DNA of 10,283 bases, taken from positions 1 through 10,283 of the forward strand of contig JALLAZ010001086.1 of the NCBI GenBank assembly GCA_036939755.1, in the 5' to 3' direction. Below the pieces are notes generated by a model. The model made no database searches and had not been told where the DNA came from. It saw only the letters and a list, made by a program, of their open reading frames with translations. The position numbers and the translations under genes were made by a program. Shown here one piece after another: positions 1 to 7,877 of the stretch (within the stretch, counting starts at the first letter, position 1; each line of letters starts with the position of its first letter). Source of the DNA: Stephanodiscus triporus. Its lineage: Eukaryota > Bacillariophyta > Thalassiosirophyceae > Thalassiosirales > Thalassiosiraceae.

Positions 1-102
1 GGGGTTACGACCAAGGCGTAATGTGTGGGGTGGATTCACTCTGGAGCCGCGCCAAAATGGCACCCATCAAAAAATTGAGAGATGGGCGGAGAGCACCGGT
101 CA

Positions 103-150
103 TAGATGGCTGCCATTCGTCAACAGGGAGACATAACAACCAACCAAATG
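103..150 (+). repeat. Dispersed repeat, copy 1, 5' part
   Basis: Bases 103-119 match exactly, over 17 bp, the reverse complement of 1544-1560 (TAGATGGCTGCCATTCG). The match continues imperfectly through the following ACAACCAACCAAA segment, which pairs with 1512-1540. The second half of the same copy lies at 470-545, so this copy is interrupted by about 320 bases compared with the minus-strand copy. Confidence 0.7.
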
Positions 151-469
151 ATAGTGTTTGTGGTGGTGGGGGGCGTTGGAGAGGAGTTTTGCATGGGTGG
201 TACACATGGGGGGTTGCATTTACTTGTCGGTTTGGGCGACACATTGAGCAGCAGAAAAAATAAACATAGAGAGAGGGTAGATTTCGATGGCTTCTGCAGG
301 ATGGGAGGATGCAACAACTAACCAATAGTGGCCACGGTTGCGCAGGGCGATGGCGACGGGGGATGATGCTGTCGCATCGTTTCAGTTGTCAACAAAGTAA
401 GAGAATAAAAATTAATGAATGAATCAAAATTTGATAGGGCTTTAAGTACGGGGCCACCAATCGACATTT

Positions 470-545
470 GCACACAACAACCAACCAAATTAACACAAAA
501 GCAATGGGGGAGGGATAGAGAGGATGTGCGACCGTCGGGGAACGC
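470..545 (+). repeat. Dispersed repeat, copy 1, 3' part
   Basis: The segment from CACAACAACCAACCAAA to about GGATGTGCGACCG aligns, with scattered substitutions and small gaps, to the reverse complement of about 1437-1512, which reads CACAACAACCACCCAAAA to GGATGCGCGACC. The translated pieces also resemble each other (QPTK...QWGRDR here, HPKTCGAQWRRDR on the other strand), which suggests an originally coding or at least conserved repeat. Order and relative orientation of the two parts match copy 2. Confidence 0.65.
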
Positions 546-927
546 AGGGGGAGTGGTATTTGATTCTTCTAGGGGCAGTCAAGTTGGGAGGGGGGAGAGA
601 ATACAATAAAATAAATTCTTTCATTAAATTAATTATTTTCTTAAGAACCATTTCAGGTATTTGATTAAAATCCTTCATATGCCGCGTCAAACTACCCATC
701 GCGCTAAGGTTGCTGGGGGAGGGCGGCAGGCCACATGCCCTATCTCCCCACAAAAAGCATATCCACTTGCTCGGAATATCAACCCCTATCAATCAGACAC
801 ATTAGATCAGGACAAAAGACCTCTGGGTCTCTAGGGGCACATTTCCGCTAATGGCAATCATGGTTGTGGATGGTTGTTGTTGCCGTTAGACTCCTCGGAT
901 GCAGCTCAAGTCAGCCCCAACCAATAG

Positions 928-1172
928 TGTAGGAATAGTATAGATTTCCTAAGAAAATAATTTTTTTATTCCTACTAGATTTCAAAACATCTCTGACATC
1001 TGACCCAGCCAGCTATAAAAGAGAGTTTTAGAACTTTTACATGTGAGACTTTAGCTGTTTCTTATGCCCCGACTTTTACTATAGGTAGTACTCTATGTAC
1101 TATGTACCTACATATTGTATCTACGTAAAGTGAAAAAAAGAAGGAGACAGGTTTCTATATGTAGGAATAGTA
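928..1172. repeat. Short AT-rich element bounded by a 13-bp direct repeat
   Basis: TGTAGGAATAGTA occurs at 928-940 and again at 1160-1172. Inside lies an inverted match (GTAGGAAT at 929-936 against ATTCCTAC at 968-975) and a TATAAAA box at 1014-1020. A 5' TG, a TATA box and a bounding repeat are reminiscent of LTR fragments, but no matching TG...CA pair, target-site duplication or primer-binding site was found. The class is uncertain. Confidence 0.35.
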
Positions 1173-1250
1173 GACAGAAAAACCAAAATGGAGCTGGAAA
1201 CCCCACACCCCCTCTCTAGCTACACTCTAACTACTCAAGATTAAAAAGAG

Positions 1251-1271
1251 CTATGCTGTGGCTCAGCATAG
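1251..1271. repeat. Perfect 8-bp stem hairpin
   Basis: CTATGCTG (1251-1258) and CAGCATAG (1264-1271) form a perfect 8-bp stem with a 5-nt TGGCT loop. It follows an A-rich run (TTAAAAAGAG) and is not next to a recognised gene, so it could be a structural end of a mobile element or chance. Confidence 0.6.
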
Positions 1272-1355
1272 ATTCTATGTGCTTGGCCATAATGTCAGTT
1301 ATGATATCAGCGTGCCTAAAATTTATCCTAAAGTTAAATAGAAATTAATAATACA

Positions 1356-2339
1356 ATGGGATTCGCCGGTCCCATCCAGAAGGCGGTCAAGAAGATGATT
1401 GCGGCTCGCCTTGGAAATGATTTTGCTTGCCCTCACGTTCCTGTTGGTCGCGCATCCAATCCTGTCCCTCCTCCATTGTGCCCCACATGTTTTTGGGTGG
1501 TTGTTGTGCCACCAACTTTTGGTTGATTGTTGTGTCCCTTCATCGAATGGCAGCCATCTAAGGCCAAGGGTCTGCACCAGGCCTACATATATATTTACAT
1601 TGTTGTTGTCACCATTCACTGATGACATCATTGCTCGGTTCCCATCATCGAGGAGATGCCTGGGCGGGGGCGGCTTGGGTGGATTGGTGACAGCGACAAT
1701 GATGATGTCCACCCCATCATCCTCCTTGAGTGATGACATATTATTGACCCTGTCACCTGAGAAGCCCCTGGGCATTGTCCTTAAGGAGTGTGACAACAAT
1801 GGCACTGGCACTGGCACTAATAATCTGGGCAGTGGCAATGTAGTCGCCGGCATGAATGAGGGTGGATCAGCGTACCCCCCCCCCTCAAAAGATTCATTGT
1901 CAGGATCAAGGATTGCGATGGTCATGGTCATGGGTGTAGACGTTTCATGCCTGGGCCTCAACACTTGACAATGTCATGGACATGCCGTCACTGGTGGAAG
2001 TCGCGTTTTGCATCCCCTTGTGCTTGAGGCCACGGGTGGGGCCGCCACCAACGTGTCTGATGTTTCTGATACCACACCGACATGTTGGGCGCAATGGTCA
2101 ACATCGACATCGTGGTCCAACAGCTGAATGCATTGCTGTCAAGGCCAGACATTGTCACAGGTGAATGTGGGGATTTGGGGAGGGGGCAGCAGACAACTAA
2201 GGCATATGATCCTTGTGTTGCCACTCATCTCACGACGTAGTGGCAGGCAATGGACTGCGTCATGGCAGCAGCCGTGGTTGTTCAACAGCATCGCGGCTCC
2301 CCCCCAGACCTAATACCAGGAGTTGATCTGCCGGGCTAG
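1356..2339 (+). pseudogene. Possible decayed coding sequence, unknown family
   Basis: Several plus-strand segments look protein-like but lie in different frames separated by stops. A 56-residue start is at 1356-1526 (MGFAGPIQKAVKKMIAARLG...). An open frame at 1399-1968 is followed, beyond a single TGA, by VLEATGGAATNVSDVSDTTP. A 52-residue segment is at 2082-2240 (MLGAMVNIDIVVQQLNALLS...), continuing past one TAG to 2339. C-runs at 1875-1884 and 2299-2305 are likely places for length change. The minus strand is also open for 213 codons at 1323-1964, so the true coding strand, if any, is undecided. No domain was recognised, and low-complexity noncoding DNA is a serious alternative. Confidence 0.3.
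1437..1560 (-). repeat. Dispersed repeat, copy 2, inverted and uninterrupted
   Basis: On the minus strand this block contains the two parts found separately at 103-150 and 470-545, here directly adjacent. It also holds two related modules in tandem, at 1512-1540 and 1483-1510, each with an ACAACAA-YCA-CCAAAA core. This makes the window carry one inverted pair of a repeat whose plus-strand copy was split by an insertion, or whose minus-strand copy has a deletion. Confidence 0.65.
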
Positions 2340-2935
2340 ATTTGGAGAGGGGGTGGAAGATGCGAGGCCAGCAGAGGAGATGAACGGCATGGATGGTGGA
2401 GGCCGGTACCAGAGTTGGCCTCTATTCCTTCCCTTGCCCCTGGGTGTCATTCCCACCATCAATTATGGGTGGAAACTTATATCCAACCGCTGTTTCTTAG
2501 GTTCCTCAAACTCTGCAGCCACCCCCAGAACACAAGGAGCCCTCTACCAATTTGGACTTGTTATTACCAAGTCATAAGCTCTTTGCCTACTATGCAATAC
2601 CAAACACATCTTTCTCCCCCTCATGCTCATGCCTCTCATACTTCCACTGATTCCACTAAATACCAGGTACTTGCGCGTGTGACTCTTCGGGCCCCCCCCA
2701 AAATCTCCCTTTGTGTGAATTTTCCAAATTCTCCCCTCAGGATAATTTAGGGGAGGACCCTTCGAGCCTTGCAACTGAGGGGGTGGGGACAGAAAGCTTT
2801 CGCCAACCGGAAGCCAGACATACATACATACCCCGACATGTTCTTAAAACCGAAAAATAACCATGGTGGTGAGTGTTCTATAGACAAAAAATTAGAAAGC
2901 AGAAAAGATGTCACTCTTCTATTACTGCTTTGCTG
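2340..2935. other. Gene-free, pyrimidine-rich stretch
   Basis: Only short open frames of 73-111 codons on both strands, none with recognisable motifs. Low-complexity features are a C8 run at 2692-2699 and a TACATACATAC run near 2820. It sits just beyond the TIM44 C-terminal codons and would include the 3' flank of that gene. Confidence 0.5.
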
Positions 2936-2980
2936 TCCATCTCTCTTTCGCACACACTCTCTCTCACTCACTCTCTCTCA
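2936..2980. repeat. CT/CA-rich microsatellite
   Basis: An imperfect run of TCTC and CACA units (ATCTCTCTTTCGCACACACTC and following CTCACT repeats) ends directly before the TIM44 stop codon region. On the coding strand of TIM44 it is a GA-rich tract immediately 3' of the stop, within the expected 3' UTR. Confidence 0.75.
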
Positions 2981-4478
2981 TTACAAATAGGCAATAGCAC
3001 CATTGAATCTAAAATCAACAATCTTCCAATTCAACTGTTTTCTCCTCGTTGTACTCCCGCTGGAATGCCACGACGTACGAATTGGAGCGTATGTCGTCCT
3101 TGCTCTCCTCGACGATATCCCCCAATCCCTCATCCATGTATGTCTTGCCATTGCCGGATGAGGCATTATTCGCATCATCCCCTTTTTCTTCGTTGATGGC
3201 AGATACGGGATCCTCCTTTCCCATATTTGTATCATCATCCCTCTTCTTGCTGGCACCATCCTTACTGCTAACCTTCTTCCTAACGCAGTGCATCTGCTGG
3301 CACATGAAATGCAACAATATGATCGGATCGCTCCCCCGTTCCACGTTCACGCTGCTCCCCTCGACCTCGCATGCCAATATCTCCGCATTCATTATGGCAA
3401 GCACGTTGGTGTCCATCTGTACCCCCTCCTTCTTCCTCGCCCGGGCTTCGGCCGCGAGACGATTGTAAACTGCCTCTCCCAACCACGGCTTCAGTTCCGT
3501 GATGCGCCCCTCCAGGAATAATTTCATGATCCAAGGTGTGTTCGACGACGTCACGCTTCCAACTCTCGAGTGAGAAGTCCGGGTCCAGCTTCTAAATCTG
3601 CCGAGACGCTACCGCGAATTCCGATTCCGCGGTCAGGGTGTCGTATACGGAAGAATGTCCGCAATTATCGGCGCGTCTCGCAATCGCCGTTTCATCCGTT
3701 CCCACGCGCTGAGGTGCTCCTGGGGGTCGATGACCATGATGTCCCTGTTACCCTTATAATTTTCGTACTTGTCCGCGGCGGCGTCGTCGTCGGAATAGTT
3801 CGGGGCGCCGTCAGAGGAGGAGGAGGGCGGGGCAGTGCCGATTTTTTTGTTGATGTCCTTGGCCTGTCCAGAGGCGACCAATTCGTCCCACGTTTGGGAG
3901 ACCGTCTGCAGGAAGGATGTGCCGATGGACGTCAGCTTTTCGAGGTATGGATTATTATTAATACTGTTTGTGATATCATCGCTGTTGGTGGAATCCCCGC
4001 CTCGAGAATTATCTCTGGATTCATTTTTGAGACGTTCGATTGATTCTCGGAGATCCTTCTTCTTTGTCGAAGTCTCTGTCGAGGACGTGGAAAATAGTTT
4101 CGACGAAGAAATTTGATGCTGATAAAGCAGTAGGTGTTGCCGTTGTTGAACTTTGTTGTTGACGTTAAAGTCATGCAGCTTGCCCACATGACTGCACGAC
4201 AGATTGTTGTAGTGTCGTCGGTATTTGCATTTTGTATTAATAACAAAGTGTTGGTGGCGCAGCGGCAGCGATGACGACCACGACGGCGACAACGGCGACA
4301 AAGATGAAGGAGGCGAAAATGCAGCCGAGCTCGATACCGAGGATATCAGCAATTTAGGAGTACATGCTAGTGTCGAGGAGGATGCGATGGAAGACGAGAT
4401 CGTCGAGCTCCGTATCCGAGGCAGGGATGACAACATCATATTATTTATTGATGACGAATGGCTCTCTTGTGAAGGCAA
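2981..4478 (-). pseudogene. TIM44: TIM44 (mitochondrial import motor scaffold), disrupted
   Basis: TIM44 tethers mtHsp70 to the TIM23 channel at the matrix face of the inner membrane. Reading from 4478 there is an N-terminus rich in Ser and Arg and almost free of acidic residues, fitting a mitochondrial presequence. A polar linker follows, then the AWERMKRRLRDAPIIADIL segment (to residue 276). The C-terminal domain is present in pieces: VYDTLTAESEFAVA, KLDPDFSLESWKRDVVE, PWIMKLFLEGRITELKPW, NVLAIMNAEILACEV, IRSNSYVVAFQREYNEE and LNWKIVDFRFNGAIAYL ending at 2981. These pieces need different frames. The frame breaks right after ADIL (about 3650), where roughly 40 expected residues seem missing; a TAG stop lies at 3592-3594; the frame changes near 3541 and again near 3035. 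No intron can explain these. Neighbouring genes are intact. Family call is firm; pseudogene versus local sequence error is not settled. Confidence 0.8.
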
Positions 4479-4592
4479 AAATTCAGTAGAATTCTCCGCT
4501 GCCCAATTAATTTTCCACGACCGGACGAGGACAGACCAAAATTACACACGACCGCGAGGTCAGACTTTCAGACTTCGCAGATCAAACCAACC
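4479..4592. promoter_or_regulatory. Divergent promoter region TIM44 / GGCT-like gene
   Basis: Only 114 bases separate the two start codons, so both promoters must lie here or within the opposite gene. A CCAAT box is visible at 4503-4507. No clear TATA box was seen close to either start. Confidence 0.5.
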
Positions 4593-5647
4593 ATGAAGCA
4601 TTTCATCTTCGGCTACGGCTCCCTAATCTGCCCCCAATCGAGGGCTGTCACCGCGCCGTCGTTGAAGGACGCCGTGGCCGAGCCTGCGGTCATCAGTCAC
4701 ATCGAGCGGACTTGGTCGGCACGCGTCGCCAAATGCCAGCACGACGACGACGACGGTCGGGATCATCGCGTCATACGCGGCTGGACGCCAATGGGGGTGA
4801 GGTTCCGACGCGGCGCCGAGTGCAACGGGGTCCTGATCCACGTGGACGAGATGGAGCTGATGCGCTTCGACGTCAGGGAGGTGGGCTACGTCCGACGGAA
4901 GATTGACTTGGAGGACGTTCGTCGTCACGTCGATCCCTCCTCAGACACAGACACGCTGCTGGCGAACGAATCGTCCCGAGCGCTCGCGGACGTCAAGTGC
5001 GCGGAATGTCGATTGGTGTTTGAGATGGCTCGTGCGAAGCGCGGGCAGTCGGATGATGCGCCGGGCGATCGCGACTCGTCTCGGGAATGCGACGACATTG
5101 CAGTATGGGTCTACGTTCAAAGGGAGAGGTAAATAAGTGGCAATGTTGCAAGTCCCGTTTCTTTTTAGATGTCAATATTCGCAACCATCACTAACAACCT
5201 CTGTCAACGTTTGGTATTCTTTCGATCCGCAGCTTGCCCGCCGAGATATCGTTTCCCATCACCCAAAGCTACGTGGATATCATAATGAGGGGCTGCCTGT
5301 CCATTTCGCACGACTTCGCGAGGAGATTCCTGCAAACGACACACGGGTGGTGGCATGATGATGTCCCGCGGAATCAAAGTGCCGGCGAAACCGGCACGGA
5401 ACATTCATCGGCGGTGGAGGTGAAATCGGAAGGGGGGTTCGTCGATCTCGGCGTCGGCCACGCGCGGTGGCGAAACGACGCGGAGGAGGAGGGTCCTCGT
5501 CACACGTGGGTGAACGATAGGCGAGCGCCGATGTACGTCCGCGCCGACAGCGAATACTCGATGAAGAATGGTCGTGAGATAGATGAATTGATCAAGGAAC
5601 ACCATCCCCACGCCCTCCTGCGGCGAGTGGATTACGATCCGAGGTAA
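4593..5647 (+). CDS. Gamma-glutamylcyclotransferase-like protein
   Basis: Two exons, 4593-5128 and 5233-5647, give 316 residues. The family releases 5-oxoproline from gamma-glutamyl amino acids or glutathione-derived peptides, in the cytosol in known cases. The FGYGSLI motif at residues 6-12 is the substrate-binding signature at the N-terminus, and RFDVREVGY (91-99) matches the region of the catalytic acid, with Glu96 the likely residue. CNGVLIHVDE (77-86) is also typical. The second exon supplies ITQSYVDIIMRGCL (188-201) and TWVNDRRAPMYVRA (270-283), which match the longer microbial-type members. At 316 residues it is longer than the roughly 190-residue animal enzyme, with acidic inserts at 49-58 and 152-168. 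The splice joins RE-S-LPAEIS in phase. There is no signal peptide. The exact substrate is inferred and not shown. Confidence 0.82.
5129..5232 (+). other. Intron of the GGCT-like gene (104 nt)
   Basis: Donor GTAAAT at 5129 and acceptor CCGCAG ending at 5232. Removing it joins AG and C into a Ser codon and restores the frame into LPAEISFPITQSYVD. Reading through would end at a TAA at once (5130-5132). Confidence 0.85.
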
Positions 5648-6040
5648 ACGAATAGAGGACACGAGGCGAAGAATCTCCCGAGAAAAAAGACAAAGTATAC
5701 AATATGTCGAGCGTGTCACTTTTTTCTTCACCGGATTGACGTTGTAAGTAGCTCGCATTTGGTTCAAACGGTTCTCAGCACGTGTGAGCGAGATTGTCAT
5801 CATAAATCTGATGCCCCTTTGGCAGTGCCAGATTCCAATTTGGCGAAGAGGTCACGATGCGGAGAGCGTATCCGTTATTGAGCAATATGACATTGCCACT
5901 TTTTCACGACATTATTTGGCATCATGAGAGCGAAATTGGCAGAGATATTGAATCGCTTGCTCGTGCTTTTTAGATGACGACGACAACGATGCATTAACTA
6001 TGAGTCGAATCATGTTCCACATGGCTTCCTGAACGACGAA

Positions 6041-6102
6041 CTGTGATTTGGATTTCGACTCGGATGATTCCCTGTGATTTGGATTTCGACTCGGATGATT
6101 CC
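6041..6102. repeat. Exact 31-bp tandem duplication
   Basis: The unit starting CTGTGATTTGGATTTCGACT occurs at 6041-6071 and again, without a mismatch, at 6072-6102, followed by the first letters of a third copy (CTG). The lack of divergence suggests a recent duplication. Unit length is not a multiple of three and no gene spans it. Confidence 0.95.
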
Positions 6103-6320
6103 CTGCGACGAAGTTGAGAGAAGATGATGAACATTGGTGTTCAATGATGTAAGTAATGATATCATATAAGAATTACTCTAACCTGTACAATAACAAAAAA
6201 ATAGATGGGAAAATACAAATTGGTGTCTTGTCCAAAAGTAAAGACATAATCGACGTATTCGAACTTCCAATTCAAACCCACCAAGTAAACATTTCCGGTC
6301 GAAATGAAGTTATAAATTTT

Positions 6321-6330
6321 GCGCATGCGC
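6321..6330. promoter_or_regulatory. 10-bp palindrome GCGCATGCGC
   Basis: A perfect palindrome just downstream of the peroxiredoxin stop codon. The sequence resembles the animal NRF-1 site, but no such factor is implied here; it may be chance. Confidence 0.25.
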
Positions 6331-6392
6331 CACGCACAAAAAGAATGAAGAAACATTCCCGCCACCGTCCTTCTAAAGAGGCCCCCTTTATC

Positions 6393-7342
6393 TCAGAGGG
6401 CAGCGAACTCCACCTCCTCCTTTTTCACGAGGCGCAGGTAATTCTTTCCAGACGGCACCGCGCAGGAGTGGTAATTGGGGTAGCGTTCTGCGGCCTCCTC
6501 CGCGCTGACGGTGGGGAGTAGGAAGACAGATCCCTTGAATTTGTTCGTGCGGGTGCCGTCGGTCAATACAATTTCGGCGTGATTGTATGGCCAGTTGGCG
6601 GGCATCTGCGTTCGCGTGCGTCGTGGCGGAGAGGATCAAATTTTCGTCAGACGAACGAGCCATGACAGAACTAAAGTGGTCGACGAGAGCGATACAATGC
6701 AATAAAATCAAAACTAAATTATGTCGATTGACTAAAACATCAACTCACGGCAATCGACTTCTCGTAACTAAGCTGCAGGGCCTCGACGCACCGTACGATC
6801 TCGTTTATATTCCTCCCCACGCACGGGGGGTGGTTCATGCTGAGCATGAGCTTGTTCTCGGGATTGATGATGAACACCGCTCGGTTCGTGAGCGGTAGCC
6901 TGTGCTCGTCGAAGCTTCCCGGATCGATCATGCCGTAGGCTATGGAGATGGATCGGTCCTGGTCGCCGATGATCGGAAACTTGATCTCGATCTTGTTCTC
7001 GCAGTGGGCCACGACGTCCTCGAGCCACTTCTTGTGACTCTTGACGGAATCGACTGACAGCGTGGCGACGAGGCATCCCATCTCGAAGAGCTTGTCGTAC
7101 TTCAGGGCGAGTCGCCCGATCTCGGTCGTGCAGACGGGGGTGAAGTCCGCTGGATGGCCGAAGAGGATGGCCCACTTGCCCTTCTTCCACTCGTGGAAGG
7201 AGTCGAACTTGCCCTGGGTCGTGTCCATGGCGAAGTCGGGGACGATGTTACCGAGGCGCAGGCCACCGTCGGTGGATCCCTCGGGGTACAGGCCCATGTA
7301 GGCCTTGGTTCCGGACTTGATGGTGGAACACATCTTGGTCAT
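6393..7342 (-). CDS. 1-Cys peroxiredoxin (Prx6 type)
   Basis: Two exons (7342-6749 and 6605-6393) give 268 residues. These thiol peroxidases reduce hydrogen peroxide and lipid or alkyl hydroperoxides. The active-site block ILFGHPADFTPVCTTE holds the peroxidatic Cys71, with Thr68 and Pro64 of the PxxxTxxC motif. NRAVFIINPENKLML and the C-terminal SAEEAAERYP...VPSGKNYLRL match the C-terminal domain of Prx6-type enzymes. The splice joins KSIA to MPANWP, where family members have KxxATPxxW. The start at 7342 (MTKMC) is chosen because family similarity begins about 25 residues later; the frame stays open upstream to an ATG at 7441, which would add 33 residues. The GxSxG-like lipase serine of animal Prx6 is replaced (KKGKWAIL, residues 53-60), so phospholipase activity is not expected. 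Cys246 near the C-terminus is unusual for 1-Cys members. No targeting peptide is evident from the shorter start. Confidence 0.9.
6606..6748 (-). other. Intron of the peroxiredoxin gene (143 nt)
   Basis: On the minus strand the donor is GTGAGT (6748-6743) and the acceptor AACGCAG ends at 6606. It lies between codons (phase 0), joining ATT GCC to ATG CCC. Reading through would add only V-S and then stop at 6742-6740. Confidence 0.88.
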
Positions 7343-7368
7343 GGGTGATATCAGTATTATTTCTGTTA

Positions 7369-7392
7369 CTACAGTTTTCTGTTTTCTTCCAT
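7369..7392 (-). other. Possible short upstream ORF of the peroxiredoxin gene
   Basis: An ATG at 7392 opens a seven-codon frame (MEENRKL) that stops at 7369, 26 bases before the preferred start. If the transcript begins upstream of it, it could modulate translation. The transcription start is unknown, so this is speculative. Confidence 0.2.
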
Positions 7393-7518
7393 GTTTCGTA
7401 TAATATCGACTGGCAAAAAAGCTTATATCCCGAACGCCCAACGTTCGAGCGAAACTTCTCAGTGAATAAAGTGACTATTGGCGCCATCCCATGAGCCGTC
7501 GCACCGCCGCCGACTAGA

Positions 7519-7842
7519 GAGGTTGACCATGTGACGTTGGTGGACGGCGGCGGTGGTCAATAGGGTGGACGATGCCGACTTGATATTTGTCGGGCCCAAG
7601 TTCCAAGCGATGCTCGATCGGACGCCGACAGTTCGACGAAGGGAACAGCTCAAGCCTACTAAACAATTACGATTACGTCGATCCCTCCAAGATCGATGCG
7701 GCTTCTGCCAGGCAGATAAATAAGGAGGATGGCGTTTGGTGAGGTTCGTAAAAGAGCTGGCGGGAATTCGGTGAATTACGCTCTGACGCTGAAATAGGCG
7801 GATTTCGACATTAGAATCGACTTGCCAAGAACGCCACCATAA
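7519..7842 (+). pseudogene. Coding-like fragments in shifting frames, unknown family
   Basis: Successive plus-strand segments look protein-like but each ends at a stop or needs a frame change: EVDHVTLVDGGGG (from 7519), VDDADLIFVGPKFQAMLDRT (from 7565), NYDYVDPSKIDAASARQINK within the frame starting 7641, then EVRKRAGGNSVNYALTLK (7741-7794), one TAG (7795-7797) and ADFDIRIDLPRTPP to a TAA at 7840-7842. Order and spacing would fit one decayed gene with two or three indels. I do not recognise the family, and chance open frames in GC-rich DNA are an alternative. Confidence 0.3.
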
Positions 7843-7853
7843 GAAGATGATGT

Positions 7854-7877
7854 TGACGTGCTGTCGACTGCACGTCA
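7854..7877. promoter_or_regulatory. 24-bp near-perfect palindrome with two ACGT cores
   Basis: The arms TGACGTGC (7854-7861) and GCACGTCA (7870-7877) are exact reverse complements around a central GTCGAC (7863-7868); only the pair 7862/7869 (T opposite T) breaks full symmetry. Each arm contains the ACGT core of bZIP sites, and TGACGT/ACGTCA match the CO2/cAMP-responsive elements described in diatoms. It lies about 510 bases upstream of the peroxiredoxin start. Function is inferred. Confidence 0.55.

Larger units (their letters stand above)
1..2935. other. Repeat-rich region without an intact recognisable gene
   Basis: This long stretch has several overlapping open frames on both strands, but none shows a domain I can name and none has a convincing exon structure. 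It contains an inverted gapped repeat, recurrent CAACCAA-type modules, homopolymer C-runs (1875-1884, 2299-2305, 2692-2699), a TATAAAA box (1014-1020) and a small hairpin (1251-1271). Base composition shifts between AT-rich (600-680, 940-1350) and G- or C-rich (500-600, 1640-1900) patches. The picture fits decayed mobile or repetitive DNA, but no reverse transcriptase, integrase or transposase motif is visible, so the class of element stays open. Confidence 0.6.
5648..6392. other. Intergenic region between convergent genes
   Basis: It separates the 3' ends of the GGCT-like gene and the peroxiredoxin gene, so both 3' UTRs should lie here. The only structured features are a 31-bp tandem duplication (6041-6102), a short TGGCA-G-TGCCA inverted repeat (5820-5830) and a 10-bp palindrome GCGCATGCGC (6321-6330). 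A 38-codon open frame at 5810 and the AT-rich open frame at 6156 lack motifs and I do not regard them as genes. Confidence 0.6.

Noticed and set aside
928..1112. A complete solo LTR bounded by TGTAGG and CCTACA
   Set aside because: No target-site duplication flanks these ends and no primer-binding site or polypurine tract could be assigned.
3015..3660. Introns as the explanation for the TIM44 frame breaks
   Set aside because: The family segments abut within a few bases at each break, so there is no room for an intron, and the TAG at 3592-3594 lies inside a continuous conserved segment.
3049..4116. Plus-strand open frames over the TIM44 locus
   Set aside because: They are antisense to clearly recognisable TIM44 segments and show no domain of their own.
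6156..6521. A plus-strand open frame of 121 codons starting in AT-rich DNA
   Set aside because: Its second half runs antisense over the well-supported peroxiredoxin exon 2, and its first half is low-complexity AT-rich sequence without motifs.
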